From Acidobacteriota bacterium (GTDB lineage: Bacteria; Acidobacteriota; Thermoanaerobaculia; Gp7-AA8; JAHWKK01): a stretch of 64,000 bases of DNA. This document shows positions 34,712 through 43,976 of this stretch, in pieces (the stretch's first letter is position 1; the number at the start of each line of letters is the position of its first letter). The DNA is taken from positions 1-64,000 of the forward strand of contig JAHWKK010000014.1 in the NCBI GenBank assembly GCA_019347945.1. Reading direction: 5' to 3'. The position numbers and the translations under genes were made by a program. The notes beneath the pieces are model-generated. The model was not told the DNA's origin, ran no database searches, and saw only the letters and a list, made by a program, of their open reading frames with translations.

Positions 34712-35653
34712 TCAGAAGTGCAGCGTGAGCCCGACCAGCAGCATCGACGTATCGAAGTCGCGTCCCTCCAGATTCGAGTCGACGTCCTCGAACGATCCGT
34801 AGAGATTCAGCGTCAGGTAATCGAGCAATTCGTAATCGGCGTAGCCGGAAAGCTGCTGGCGATCGTCCGAGCGGCCAAAGTTCGAGCTCGCTGTGGCGCT
34901 CGTCGAATAGTCCCGTTCCCGCAATCGGAGGCGAACGCTCGCGTAGAGACGGGGAGAGACGGCTGAACGGATCTGAAGGTATACCTCGCTCTGGTCATAC
35001 GAGAGGGTCGGATCATCCACGTCGCGTTCACCGGCAGCGAAACCGATCTCGGGCGAGAACTGCCGCCAGCCGCGGTACCGTACGGCACCCATGATCTCGC
35101 TGTAGTCATTGTCTCGGACGGGAGTCAGATCGAATTCCTGGTTCTGGAGCTCTCCGCCCGCCTTCAGCTCCCAGTCGCGCGTCACGCGGTAGCCGTATTG
35201 CCCGCTGAACGTTCGGACGTCCGCCCGGTCGAATACATCCCCGACGTCGAAAGTGGGACGGTCCATCTGCTGATCGAAATAGACGTCGAAAGCGTGTGGC
35301 CGGCCATCGCCGCGAGCTCCAATCCGGAAACCATCCGCCGAGTCGAGCAGGTCGTCGTTGTACTGGACCGTGTTGGCGCTCGCATATGCCCGCACCGGCA
35401 GGCTGCGACTCAGTCGATAGGACGCGCCGGCCTCGCCGTAGAACGCGTGGACGTCTTCCTCTGCTCGTCCTTCCGTGGCCTGGAAGAAATTCTGGAAAAA
35501 CAGTCCTTGCCCCTTGACCCACGCCTGGAGACGCTGCTCTGCAGGCGGCGGTGGCTGTACTTCTTTCGGATCGTCGACTCTCTCCTGCGCTGCAAGCGGA
35601 ACCGACAACGACAGCGTCAGCAATCCCGCCAGGCGGGTTCTTCCGTTTGTCAT
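34712..35653 (-). CDS. outer-membrane beta-barrel protein
   Basis: A 313-residue protein with a signal peptide (RLAGLLTLSLSVPLAAQ), a proline-rich spacer, and about a dozen amphipathic strands ending in the aromatic terminus LVGLTLHF, as expected for Bam-inserted barrels. I cannot place it in a named family. The ATG at 35653 has GGAGGG upstream. It follows the membrane GT2 gene by 24 bases and is the last gene of the exopolysaccharide operon, so a role as secretion or surface-anchoring porin for the polymer is possible. Confidence 0.78.
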   Translation of the reverse strand: MTNGRTRLAGLLTLSLSVPLAAQERVDDPKEVQPPPPAEQRLQAWVKGQGLFFQNFFQATEGRAEEDVHAFYGEAGASYRLSRSLPVRAYASANTVQYNDDLLDSADGFRIGARGDGRPHAFDVYFDQQMDRPTFDVGDVFDRADVRTFSGQYGYRVTRDWELKAGGELQNQEFDLTPVRDNDYSEIMGAVRYRGWRQFSPEIGFAAGERDVDDPTLSYDQSEVYLQIRSAVSPRLYASVRLRLRERDYSTSATASSNFGRSDDRQQLSGYADYELLDYLTLNLYGSFEDVDSNLEGRDFDTSMLLVGLTLHF

Positions 35654-35677
35654 GAGCCCTCCGGATTCAGACATCGT

Positions 35678-36832
35678 TCAGGTGCCTCGTGGCGACCATT
35701 CTCGCACGCGTCTCCCTCTTGCGATCGAAAGGACGCCGAGAAACGCCGCTGCATTCACGAGACAGAAGTAATAAGGAATCGAGAAAACCTTCCATTCTCC
35801 ACCTCGAGTCTTCCTGAGAAGCGCACCCGCAATTGCGAGCCCATAGAAGGTGATCTGGAACAGCAACAGGACCAGAAACCAGGGACCCGCGATCGACAAC
35901 ATCGCGGTGGAAAGCAATAGAAGCACCAGAAAGAATGGTACGAAGTGACGAATCAGCTTGTGTGAGAGCAGCTCCACCGAGTAGAAGCCCGACGTCCAGA
36001 GCGCGCTCCCGAGCTTCAGCAGAGCCAGGACGCTGTGATTGGTCACCCGGATTTTGCGGCGAAATTCATTACTACCCTCGGCGGGTGCCTCCTCCAATGC
36101 CACCGCCTCGGGATCGAAGATGAGCCGGAAGCCCTGCAGAACGACTCGCGTGGAGATGGCGATGTCGTCCGCCTGGGCCGGATCGGCAATCGGTACGTAG
36201 AGGCTTTTCCTGACGGCATAAAGACTGCCGTCGGCCGCAAACATGCTTCCGATCGTGCTCTCCAGCTCCTTCTGCCACTGATCCCAGCGCCAGTAGAGAT
36301 TTTCTCCCTGCTCGGTCGTGTCTGTCCCCGACCGGACGATGTATTTCTTCTTTCCCGAAACGCCTCCGACCGCATCGTCCGCAAACGCTCGCACGAGCAA
36401 CCTCACCGCATCGGGACGCAGCTCGACATTGGCGTCGGTGAAGATGATAATTTCGCTCTCTGCTGCCGCGACACCGCTGTTCAGGGCACCCGCCTTCCCG
36501 CTTCGAGGAAGCGAAAGAAGTCGGACACCATTCTGATCATGACGACGGATGATCTCCTCGGTCGAATCCGTCGAGCCGTCCGAGACGAACAGCACTTCGA
36601 GGCGATCCCGTGGATAGTCCAGATCGTGGCAGTTCCGAATCTTCCGCTCGACCACATTCTCTTCGTTGAATACCGGAATGATGATCGTCACCGACGGAGT
36701 GACGTCAACACGCGACACCGGATGTGGTCGCAGCCGTGCCATCAGAAAGATCAACAGGGGATAGCCGGCGTACACGTAGGCGACGACCAGGGCCGATCCG
36801 AAAAAGAGCGTCAGCAGAACGATCTCGATCAC
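35678..36832 (-). CDS. membrane-anchored family 2 glycosyltransferase
   Basis: A 384-residue polytopic GT2. An N-terminal helix (VLLTLFFGSALVVAYVYAGY) precedes the catalytic domain: VTIIIPVFNEENVVERKIRN, VLFVSDGSTDSTEE, EIIIFTDANVELRPD and the acidic PAQADDIAISTRVVLQGFRL. Three to four helices close the C-terminus. The usual QxxRW of processive synthases is replaced by FRRKIRVTNHS, as in several EPS transferases. Its GTG start overlaps the preceding stop by GTGA. It likely adds sugars to a polyprenyl-linked intermediate. Confidence 0.88.
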   Translation of the reverse strand: MIEIVLLTLFFGSALVVAYVYAGYPLLIFLMARLRPHPVSRVDVTPSVTIIIPVFNEENVVERKIRNCHDLDYPRDRLEVLFVSDGSTDSTEEIIRRHDQNGVRLLSLPRSGKAGALNSGVAAAESEIIIFTDANVELRPDAVRLLVRAFADDAVGGVSGKKKYIVRSGTDTTEQGENLYWRWDQWQKELESTIGSMFAADGSLYAVRKSLYVPIADPAQADDIAISTRVVLQGFRLIFDPEAVALEEAPAEGSNEFRRKIRVTNHSVLALLKLGSALWTSGFYSVELLSHKLIRHFVPFFLVLLLLSTAMLSIAGPWFLVLLLFQITFYGLAIAGALLRKTRGGEWKVFSIPYYFCLVNAAAFLGVLSIARGRRVREWSPRGT

Positions 36833-38058
36833 GATCGTCTCCGCTCCATCAGGTCTTCGTAAGTCTGGAGGATCGTTCGTGCCACGTTCGACCAGGAAAA
36901 CCGTTCTTTCGCTTCCTTTCGCGCTGCCGAGCCGAGCCTTCGCGCCAGATCGTCGTCATTGAGCAGAGCCGTGATCGCGTCCGACAAGGAATCCGGCTCG
37001 TCCGGTTCTACCAGAAGGCCGGTTTCCCCGTCCCGGATGACCTCGGGCATAGCACCGACGCGTGTCGCCACGATCGGCACGCCGAACGTCTGAGCGAGTT
37101 GCAGCGCACCGCTCTGATAGATGGAGCGATAGGGGAAGACCGCAACGTCCGCCAGGTCCATCCATGCTCGAACATCCTCGGACGCGACGTACCGCGCGAC
37201 GACTCGAAGATGCTCTTTCAATCCGCGCCGGTTTGCCTCTTCGAGGTAGGCATCGGTATCGAAACTCGCCGTCGGATAACCCGCGAGAACGAGGATCGCA
37301 CCCTCCGTTCGAGCCTTCACCTTCGCGAATGCCTCGAGGAGAAGGTCGAGTCCTTTGTATAGAGAAAGAGTGCCGAAGAAGAGGACGACGCGCTGCGTGG
37401 GGTGGAGTGCGAGCTCTTCCCGAAGGCGTTCCGGGGTCGACTCGGGGGAGGCCAGGTCGTGAAAAATCCGTTCATTGCCATGAACGATTCGTACGACGCT
37501 CTCGGCGCTCGCGGGAAACGTGCGGGAAAACTCGTCGGCGTTGACGTCATAGTGAACGAAGATCGCGTCGAACTGCCGATACGTTCTGGAGTAGAACGAC
37601 CGCTCGAAACGGGAGATCTCGAACGTTCCGGTCGAGCCGGCGCCTCCGGAGAAGGGATTGATATTGTGGCAGATGTCCGCGAGCAACGGCGCCTGCCTCC
37701 GGAGCATCCGGACCGGCAGGAGATCCATTGCGAACCGGATGTCGCCGAGCTGAACGACGTCGGGGCGAAGGCGGCGGATGATGAGAAAGATCCGCAGCCA
37801 CTCCCGATAATGGATCACCGCACGAACGACACGCCGGAGACGACGGACTAGCAGTGAGTGGCGTTCCCGAGCGGGTTTCGGATCCCACAGATGGAGAGAT
37901 CGCTTCAGGGTGAACGGGTGCTCGAGGGCTTCGAGCTCGTAGTGGCGATCCGTGAGGAGGGTGACCGATGCGCCCAGCTCGTGCATCGCCCGGCAGAGCT
38001 GCCAGGAGTAATGAATCATCCCCCCTTTCCCAGCAGGCTCGATCACCACGATTTTCAT
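36829..38058 (-). CDS. family 4 glycosyltransferase
   Basis: A 409-residue GT-B transferase. The N-terminal domain starts MKIVVIEPAGKGGMIHYSWQ; the C-terminal domain has VVLFFGTLSLYKGLDLLLEA and the nucleotide-sugar region VFPYRSIYQSGALQLAQTFG with GAMPEVIRDGETGLLVEPDE. The first Glu of the usual E-x7-E motif is replaced by Ser/Tyr in YQSGALQLA. The start overlaps the previous gene's stop by ATGA. Confidence 0.9.
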   Translation of the reverse strand: MKIVVIEPAGKGGMIHYSWQLCRAMHELGASVTLLTDRHYELEALEHPFTLKRSLHLWDPKPARERHSLLVRRLRRVVRAVIHYREWLRIFLIIRRLRPDVVQLGDIRFAMDLLPVRMLRRQAPLLADICHNINPFSGGAGSTGTFEISRFERSFYSRTYRQFDAIFVHYDVNADEFSRTFPASAESVVRIVHGNERIFHDLASPESTPERLREELALHPTQRVVLFFGTLSLYKGLDLLLEAFAKVKARTEGAILVLAGYPTASFDTDAYLEEANRRGLKEHLRVVARYVASEDVRAWMDLADVAVFPYRSIYQSGALQLAQTFGVPIVATRVGAMPEVIRDGETGLLVEPDEPDSLSDAITALLNDDDLARRLGSAARKEAKERFSWSNVARTILQTYEDLMERRRS

Positions 38059-39257
38059 CGATCTCCCTCGTGCCTTCCGCTCGATTCACGAAGAACGGCG
38101 GAGTAGAGGTTCTCGAGTCGATTGAACCACGCATCGATTGAAAAATCCCGTTCGACTTTCGTACGGGCAGCCTCTGCGGTCCGGTCTCTCCATGATGAGT
38201 CCCCGAGAGCTCGGTCGATTGCGTCAGCGAGAGCTTTCTCATCGCCCGGAGGTACGAGCAGTCCGGTCCGTTCATCCTCGACGATCTCCGGGACCCCACC
38301 GACCTCACTCGCGATGACGGGCACACCGGCAGCGAAGGCTTCGAGGAGAACCGTCGGAAACGCGTCCCGTAGTGTCGGCAGAACGAAAAGATCCGCTTCG
38401 GCGAGAATTGCGGCGACATCGCGGCGGAACCCCGTCCAGCGGACCGATCGGCTAATCCCCAGATCGTTTGCCATTCTCTTCCACTCGTCGGACATCGGAC
38501 CGTCTCCGACGACGACCAGAATGCAATCGCCTCGTCGATCGAGCACCTCTCGTGCCGCGCGAAGCAGAGTGTCGATCCCCTTGTCGCGGCGCAGCACCGC
38601 CACGGTCGCGATCACCGAGGCCTGGCTCCCGATTCCGAGCTCCTGCCGGATCGAACCGTCAGTTTCCATGGGGCCCGGCTCGAGATCGATGCCGTTGTGA
38701 ACGATGGCGATTTTCGAGCCGTCGAGCGACGTGCTCCTCTCCCATTCGTGGCCGAGGGCATGGGAAACGACGACAACTCTGGCGGAGAACCGGTTGAGGA
38801 GGAAGACCATCAGACGCTGCCGAATGGATTCGCGGAGTCCGCCGGCGTGGGAGGGTGGGATGTGCAGCGAGGCGACGAAAGGGACGCGATGGCGCCGAGC
38901 GATGAGCGATCCCCAGATCGCGGCATAGGCGAGATGCGCATGAATGAGCTCCGGCCGGAGATTGCGGACGAGGCGCGACAGACGTCGCATCGCCCCTGCG
39001 TCGCGGAGGTTCCGCGCGTCGAGATTCACGACGTTGACCGACGCCGAGCGCAGCTCCTGCTCGAGCGGATTCCCGCCGATCGTCGTACGCGCACAGATCG
39101 TGAGCTCGACTGCCCGTTTCCGGGCAGCTCTCGCGAATGGAAGGACGAGGGCCTCCGCTCCTCCCATCGTCAGCGAATCGATCAGCCAGAGAAGACGGTA
39201 CGGACCGCCGCGCGGAACCGCGCCTGCATCGCCGTCCATGGCATTTGGCTGCGCCAT
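38055..39257 (-). CDS. family 4 glycosyltransferase
   Basis: A 400-residue GT-B transferase: LLWLIDSLTMGGAEALVLPF is the typical GT4 N-terminus, followed by LIHAHLAYAAIWGSLIARR, IAIVHNGIDLEPG, ATVAVLRRDKGIDTLL and LFVLPTLRDAFPTVLLEAFA with VGGVPEIVEDERTGLLVPPG. The ATG at 39257 with AGGAGG lies 76 bases inside the phosphotransferase gene, a larger overlap than at other junctions here. It is coupled downstream by ATGA. Confidence 0.9.
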   Translation of the reverse strand: MAQPNAMDGDAGAVPRGGPYRLLWLIDSLTMGGAEALVLPFARAARKRAVELTICARTTIGGNPLEQELRSASVNVVNLDARNLRDAGAMRRLSRLVRNLRPELIHAHLAYAAIWGSLIARRHRVPFVASLHIPPSHAGGLRESIRQRLMVFLLNRFSARVVVVSHALGHEWERSTSLDGSKIAIVHNGIDLEPGPMETDGSIRQELGIGSQASVIATVAVLRRDKGIDTLLRAAREVLDRRGDCILVVVGDGPMSDEWKRMANDLGISRSVRWTGFRRDVAAILAEADLFVLPTLRDAFPTVLLEAFAAGVPVIASEVGGVPEIVEDERTGLLVPPGDEKALADAIDRALGDSSWRDRTAEAARTKVERDFSIDAWFNRLENLYSAVLRESSGRHEGDR

Positions 39258-40279
39258 CCGTGCTCCTCCTTTCCGGCATCTTTCTCTCCCCCCGCGAGAA
39301 ATGCCTCGAACATCGGCCGAAGCAGTGCGCGGTCGATACCCGCCTCTCGGATGTACGCCTCCAGATACGTTCCGACCACCGACGAAGCCCTCGAGTCGCG
39401 AGCAAACGCATTCTCGAATCGATCCAGCGGGTTTTCCGGGAACCATGAGGGGGCGTTCATCGCGAAGAGCAGCGGCAGCGTGAAGAGATCGTGCCAGAGG
39501 GGACCGCTGAGCGAGGCCCGCTCCCAGTCGACGACCCCGGAGAGCTCGCCGTCATTGCCAAAAAGAAGGTTTCTGGCCCAGAGATCACCGTGAACGACGA
39601 CCCCCCGCTCGGTGGGCGGTTTCTCGAGCGCCATCGCCTCTTCCGTCGCATCCGAAAGGGTTCCTCGAGATGTTCCGACCGTCTCGCGGTGCAACCGACC
39701 GAGCCACGCTCCAGCTCGGACCAGATGTTTCCGATGCGACCGCAACGGCCGCAGGGATCGTTGCATGGAGATCCAGAGAGGCTGGCCTTCGAGCGGGGAG
39801 AGTACCAGGATCTCGTGCTCGCCCGATTCGCCGTACTCGACCACTCGAGGAATCTTCGACGCGACAGCATCGTCCGAGCTCTGCAGCCGCCCGAGCACGC
39901 GTGCTTCGTTGGCGAGAGGAACGCCAGCGGAGGAGCGCTTCCGGAGCTTCACGACGCTCGACAGACGACCATCCCGGAATGTGAAAATCGTGCTCCGGGC
40001 ACGTTCACCTCCCTCGTAGTCGCGCAGAAGAAGCCATTCCGTATCCTCAGGGGGAAGCGTTGCATCGGCGAGATCCGGAATGTCCGACTCGTCTGCGATC
40101 AGCGAGAGCGGCGAAGAATGAGCGATCTCCCTCGACTCTCCCTTCAGCGTGATGTTGCCCCCGATCGCCGCAAGACGACGTCCGCGAGAGTGAATCGACG
40201 TCAGATTTCGCTTCGCGAACTCCCTCGCAGCTTTCGCATCGGCGGGGAAGACTATCCGTCCGGTCTCCACGACTCTCAT
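39182..40279 (-). CDS. APH-fold phosphotransferase in the exopolysaccharide operon
   Basis: A 365-residue protein whose residues ~100-330 form an aminoglycoside/choline-kinase-like domain: SVVKLRKRSSAG (probable ATP-binding Lys111), ANEARVLGRL (Glu126), VVVHGDLWARNLLFG (catalytic loop, His230-Asp232) and GVVDWERASLSGPLWHDLF (metal Asp251). About 90 residues at the N-terminus (VVETGRIVFPADAKAAREFA) are unassigned. The ATG at 40279 forms ATGA with the flippase stop; longer frames are antisense-like sequence. Antibiotic resistance is unlikely in this setting; phosphorylation of a sugar, lipid carrier or polymer end fits better. Confidence 0.85.
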   Translation of the reverse strand: MRVVETGRIVFPADAKAAREFAKRNLTSIHSRGRRLAAIGGNITLKGESREIAHSSPLSLIADESDIPDLADATLPPEDTEWLLLRDYEGGERARSTIFTFRDGRLSSVVKLRKRSSAGVPLANEARVLGRLQSSDDAVASKIPRVVEYGESGEHEILVLSPLEGQPLWISMQRSLRPLRSHRKHLVRAGAWLGRLHRETVGTSRGTLSDATEEAMALEKPPTERGVVVHGDLWARNLLFGNDGELSGVVDWERASLSGPLWHDLFTLPLLFAMNAPSWFPENPLDRFENAFARDSRASSVVGTYLEAYIREAGIDRALLRPMFEAFLAGGEKDAGKEEHGWRSQMPWTAMQARFRAAVRTVFSG

Positions 40280-41751
40280 CCCTGCTCCCCTTCGCGGACA
40301 TCGGTCTCCGTTGATCGGTTTCGCTTCAGCGGAAGCGCCGCGATCAGCTCGGTGAAGAGATATCTGTCGACGAGCCATGTGACGATCCCGTATGCCGCGC
40401 CGCACAGAACGATGAGCAGGAGGAGGGTGATGACCGGGCTCGGTTGCCCGATGAATCGAAGAAGCAGGAGGCCGGTGGAGACCAGCGCGAGACCGCCGGC
40501 AAGAGACGTTCGCAGCGATCGGAGCAGCTCCTCCCATCGGAACCCGAGCAGCCGCTTCACCACCACGAGGTTGAGCGTCGCGGTGCCTGCGGTTACCAGT
40601 GCCATGGTCATTGCGACTTCTTCGACTCCTGAAGAGCCCGCGAGAATCAGCGCAGGGAGCAGAATTGCGGCCTTGACGAGACCCAGAACCGCGAGCAAGC
40701 CTGACCGGCCCGTAGCCTTCAGGACGTCGCCCGCATGAGTTCCGAGCGATCGAAGTCCGGCGTAAATCGCGAGCCACTGCAGGAGCGGTACAGCGTCTGC
40801 CCACTTCGCACCAAAGAAGACCGTGACGAGAGGCCCGGCGGAGACGAATAGTCCGGCCGCCATCGGAACCGTCACGAACGACACGTAACGCAACGCTTTC
40901 AGATAGGCGTGACGCAGTCCTTCACCGGAGTGCTGCATTTTCGAAAACGCCGGGAAAAGCACCTTGCTCGCGACCCACAGAATCACGCTGACCGAAGCCT
41001 CGGGGATTTTGTAGGCGATCTGGTAGAGACCGAGGGCGCGGGCGCCGATCATCCGGCCCACGATCAGGAGGTCCGAGTGATGAACGACTGCCGCGATGAC
41101 ATTCACCCCGATGATTCCCCTCCCGTATCGCAGCATCGGGAGGAGAAGATCGCGAGGGAAGCCGAGCGTCGGCCGCCATGGAACGATCATCCACGCTCCG
41201 ATGGTCCACACGGTCAGCCCGGCGAGGTGTCCCCAGACGAGACTCCAGGCCCCCAGACCTGCAAACGCGAGGACGATCGAGATCACCGCTTTGGTCGACG
41301 TGAGGCCGAGCTCGGGAATCATGCGAGCCTTGAAACGAAGGTCTTTCTGGGCGAGAGCGTCGTGCGTATTGCCCGCGAACTTCACCAGAAAGGCCAGCGC
41401 GAGCACGCGAATGATCGCTTCCGCCTCCGGACTATTGAAAAAGTCGGCAATGAGAGGGGCGAGGGCGATCGTACCGCCACACCACAGCATTCCCATCACG
41501 ATGTTGATCACGAAGGTGACCTGCGCGGCGTCATCGCGCCGCTCCGGCCAGTAGATCAGCGCCACCGTGGTCCCGAGATCGCCGATGGTCTCGGCGTACG
41601 TGATGTAGACCAGCGCGAATGCGAGCAGCCCGAAGTCAGTCGGAGCGAGGAGTCTGGCGAGAACCGCGAGACTCAGCAGCGAGATGATCCTCGTGCCGGC
41701 AGTCGATGCAAACGCCCAGAGTGCCGCCCGGAGAGTGACGGCGGTTCTCAA
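40276..41751 (-). CDS. oligosaccharide flippase (Wzx/MOP superfamily)
   Basis: A 491-residue membrane protein with about 14 predicted helices, starting ALWAFASTAGTRIISLLSLA and carrying the WzxC/RfbX-type blocks LLAPTDFGLLAFALVYITYA and GARALGLYQIAYKIPEASVS. It would flip lipid-linked repeat units to the periplasm. The TTG at 41751 makes a TTGA overlap with the upstream stop and has GGGAG at good distance; the ATG at 41802 (17 residues longer) lacks a ribosome site. Confidence 0.9.
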   Translation of the reverse strand: MRTAVTLRAALWAFASTAGTRIISLLSLAVLARLLAPTDFGLLAFALVYITYAETIGDLGTTVALIYWPERRDDAAQVTFVINIVMGMLWCGGTIALAPLIADFFNSPEAEAIIRVLALAFLVKFAGNTHDALAQKDLRFKARMIPELGLTSTKAVISIVLAFAGLGAWSLVWGHLAGLTVWTIGAWMIVPWRPTLGFPRDLLLPMLRYGRGIIGVNVIAAVVHHSDLLIVGRMIGARALGLYQIAYKIPEASVSVILWVASKVLFPAFSKMQHSGEGLRHAYLKALRYVSFVTVPMAAGLFVSAGPLVTVFFGAKWADAVPLLQWLAIYAGLRSLGTHAGDVLKATGRSGLLAVLGLVKAAILLPALILAGSSGVEEVAMTMALVTAGTATLNLVVVKRLLGFRWEELLRSLRTSLAGGLALVSTGLLLLRFIGQPSPVITLLLLIVLCGAAYGIVTWLVDRYLFTELIAALPLKRNRSTETDVREGEQG

Positions 41752-43976
41752 CGCATCAGCTCCCTTCGAAGAAAGCTCATGCGAGCTCGCCTCTGCAGCC
41801 ATGAGAGTGCGGTGTCATCCTTGTCGAGCATCTGGAGGGCCGCGGTGATGCGTGAAAGCTCGAGCTCGCCCGGATCGATCGCATGCCGGTATCCCTCGAG
41901 AAATCGGCTTCGGGACATCTCGTACATCCGCGGTGCCCGAAACGCCAGATAGAGTCCGGTGTGCAGCAGGAACCAGACGACATCACGTGACGGGAGTGCA
42001 AACCCGTATCCCTCGAAATCGATGACTCGGACAGCATCCCCGGAAAAGAAGACGTTCCCTGGCCAGAAGTCTCCATGATGCGACACTGCGACTCGACCGG
42101 TTTTCGTGAGCTGCGTGTCGAGCGAATCGATTCGCTCCTCGAGCCTCCACTGCTGCCTCCTGGAAAGCGATCTTCTGCCGACCCGACCGAGCAGGTCGCG
42201 CGCTTCTCGTATCTGATGTTCCAGCGCTGCGTTTCCGTCAGCCGTCTCGAAAGTCTGAAAATGTGCGAGCCACCGGCCGACTGCTTCCATCTGCTTCCCG
42301 AGAGCATTGACCGCGCCGGGCTCGCGACGCCGGGCGCTTCTGATCGAGTCCTCGACCGTCTGTTCTCCGGCGCGCTCCATTGCGAGGGTCACCGAGGCAG
42401 CGTGGGATCCGATGACTTTCGGAACCCCGGGACGGAAGTCATCCTCTTGTATCGGTTCGAAGTGACGAGCGAGATCCTGAAGGACCCGCAGCTCGTGAAG
42501 AAATCGCGCTTCGGCGGGTCGCGATTCACCGGGACGAGTGACGTGGCGTTTCAGAATGATCTCCTCCACGCCCGAGCCGTCGCCTGCCATCGCCTCGAAG
42601 ACATGCGAATCGTGTCGGCCGAGCCCTCTCCGCAGTCCCCATGAGACGCTTCTTCCGACGTCCGGAACGGAACGGATCTCGTCGACGGGTGGATTGACGC
42701 TGTCGAGTTTCGGGATCAGTCTGCTCACGACGTCGCGGAGATCGAATTCGGCCACGACCTTCTCGCGCCCCTTTTCAGAAAGACGTCGACGTAGCTCGGG
42801 ATCAGCGATCAGCCGGCGTAAAGCGTTCGCGAGCTGCCGGGAGTTCGCGGGGTCGACGAGAAGGCCGCTCGTTTCATGTTCGACGAGCTCGGGGATCCCC
42901 GATATGGAGGTCGCGACGACGGGCTTACCCGCGGCCATCGCTTCCATCAGCGCGACCGGAATGCCCTCCATCTGTCCGTCAGCAGCAATGACGCTGGGTA
43001 GCACGAAAAGGTCGGCCTCACGAATCTTCTCGGTGACCTCGTGTTGGGGAAGGGCGCCGAGAAGAATGACCCGGTCGTCCAGTTCGCGCTGCTTCACCGC
43101 ATGAGCCATCTCGTTCATCAGCGGGCCGGTTCCGATGATCTCCAGCCGGAAATCGACATTCTCCGCCCGGAGGATGCCGGCAGCTTCGATCAGGAAACCG
43201 ACTCCCTTGTACGGCTTCATGGCCGCAATGCAGAGGATCCGTGGTTCCGCTCCCAGGCTTTGGGCCTTTGACTCGGCTCCGCGATAACGCTCCGGCTCGA
43301 TTCCCACATGGACCACGTGAATCTTTCCCGCGCTGGCCCTGGGGAAGAGGTTCTCCAGGAAAGTCTTGTTGAAGCGGGAGATCGACCGGATGAAGCTCGC
43401 TTTCCGGATCTTCTCCCGCAGAAGTGTTCTGTCGACGAAGATGTCGTGCGCATGAACCGTGAAGCTGAACGAGACGTCCGTCAACGTCGCGATGATGAAC
43501 GCCATGGTCGTCGGATGTGTTGCGAAATGAGCGTGAAGGTGGCGAATGTCGCGCCCCGTGACGAGGGAAGCGAGGTGAACCGACTTCGGAAAGAGGGCGA
43601 GCGACCGGAAGAGGACCCCCGGGCGAAAGAGCGCTTTCCCTGTCATCCAGAACAGGAGGCGGAACATCGGAGCCGGTTTGCGGATCCACGCTGCGAGGAA
43701 CGACCGGAGAACCTTCGATGAAATGAAAGGGACTCCGACCACGCGGTCCAGCCACCGTCGTGCTTCTTCGTGGACGACTTCCGGATGTTCGAGAATCATC
43801 GGAATGAGCACGACCGGTTGTCCCTGCCGTTCGAGCTCATCGATCTCTCGGAGAATGAATGTTTCGGTGATCAGAGGAAAACGCGAGAGGAGGACGCCCA
43901 CCGGTCGCCGGATGCGAGGCGTCCCGGTGTCGCACATCGATTTCTTCAGCGGAGCGTCCGCGGACTCCATCGTCAT
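41748..43976 (-). CDS. family 4 glycosyltransferase fused to an APH-fold kinase domain
   Basis: A 742-residue two-domain protein. Residues ~22-420 are a complete GT4: GVLLSRFPLITETFILREID, HLHAHFATHPTTMAFIIAT, FTVHAHDIFVDRTLL, RILCIAAMKPYKGVGFLIEA and the donor motif EGIPVALMEAMAAGKPVVAT (E337-x7-E345), then SGIPELVEHETSGLLVDPAN. Residues ~445-742 form an APH/choline-kinase-like domain with EEIILKRHV (candidate Lys477), VAVSHHGDFWPGNVFFSG (catalytic loop near 633-641) and VRVIDFEGYGFALPSRDVVW (metal Asp near 653). The ATG at 43976 overlaps the ligase stop by ATGA. One chain that both transfers a sugar and phosphorylates something is unusual; the kinase may modify the sugar just added. Confidence 0.88.
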   Translation of the reverse strand: MTMESADAPLKKSMCDTGTPRIRRPVGVLLSRFPLITETFILREIDELERQGQPVVLIPMILEHPEVVHEEARRWLDRVVGVPFISSKVLRSFLAAWIRKPAPMFRLLFWMTGKALFRPGVLFRSLALFPKSVHLASLVTGRDIRHLHAHFATHPTTMAFIIATLTDVSFSFTVHAHDIFVDRTLLREKIRKASFIRSISRFNKTFLENLFPRASAGKIHVVHVGIEPERYRGAESKAQSLGAEPRILCIAAMKPYKGVGFLIEAAGILRAENVDFRLEIIGTGPLMNEMAHAVKQRELDDRVILLGALPQHEVTEKIREADLFVLPSVIAADGQMEGIPVALMEAMAAGKPVVATSISGIPELVEHETSGLLVDPANSRQLANALRRLIADPELRRRLSEKGREKVVAEFDLRDVVSRLIPKLDSVNPPVDEIRSVPDVGRSVSWGLRRGLGRHDSHVFEAMAGDGSGVEEIILKRHVTRPGESRPAEARFLHELRVLQDLARHFEPIQEDDFRPGVPKVIGSHAASVTLAMERAGEQTVEDSIRSARRREPGAVNALGKQMEAVGRWLAHFQTFETADGNAALEHQIREARDLLGRVGRRSLSRRQQWRLEERIDSLDTQLTKTGRVAVSHHGDFWPGNVFFSGDAVRVIDFEGYGFALPSRDVVWFLLHTGLYLAFRAPRMYEMSRSRFLEGYRHAIDPGELELSRITAALQMLDKDDTALSWLQRRARMSFLRRELMR

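Noticed and set aside
39182-40804. Longer version of the phosphotransferase gene starting at 40804
   Set aside because: The extra 175 residues are antisense-like arginine/alanine-rich sequence inside the flippase gene; the ATG at 40279 overlaps the flippase stop and starts the conserved part.
39182-43976. Aminoglycoside resistance genes
   Set aside because: The APH folds lie within an exopolysaccharide operon and one is fused to a glycosyltransferase; sequence outside the catalytic loops does not resemble resistance enzymes.
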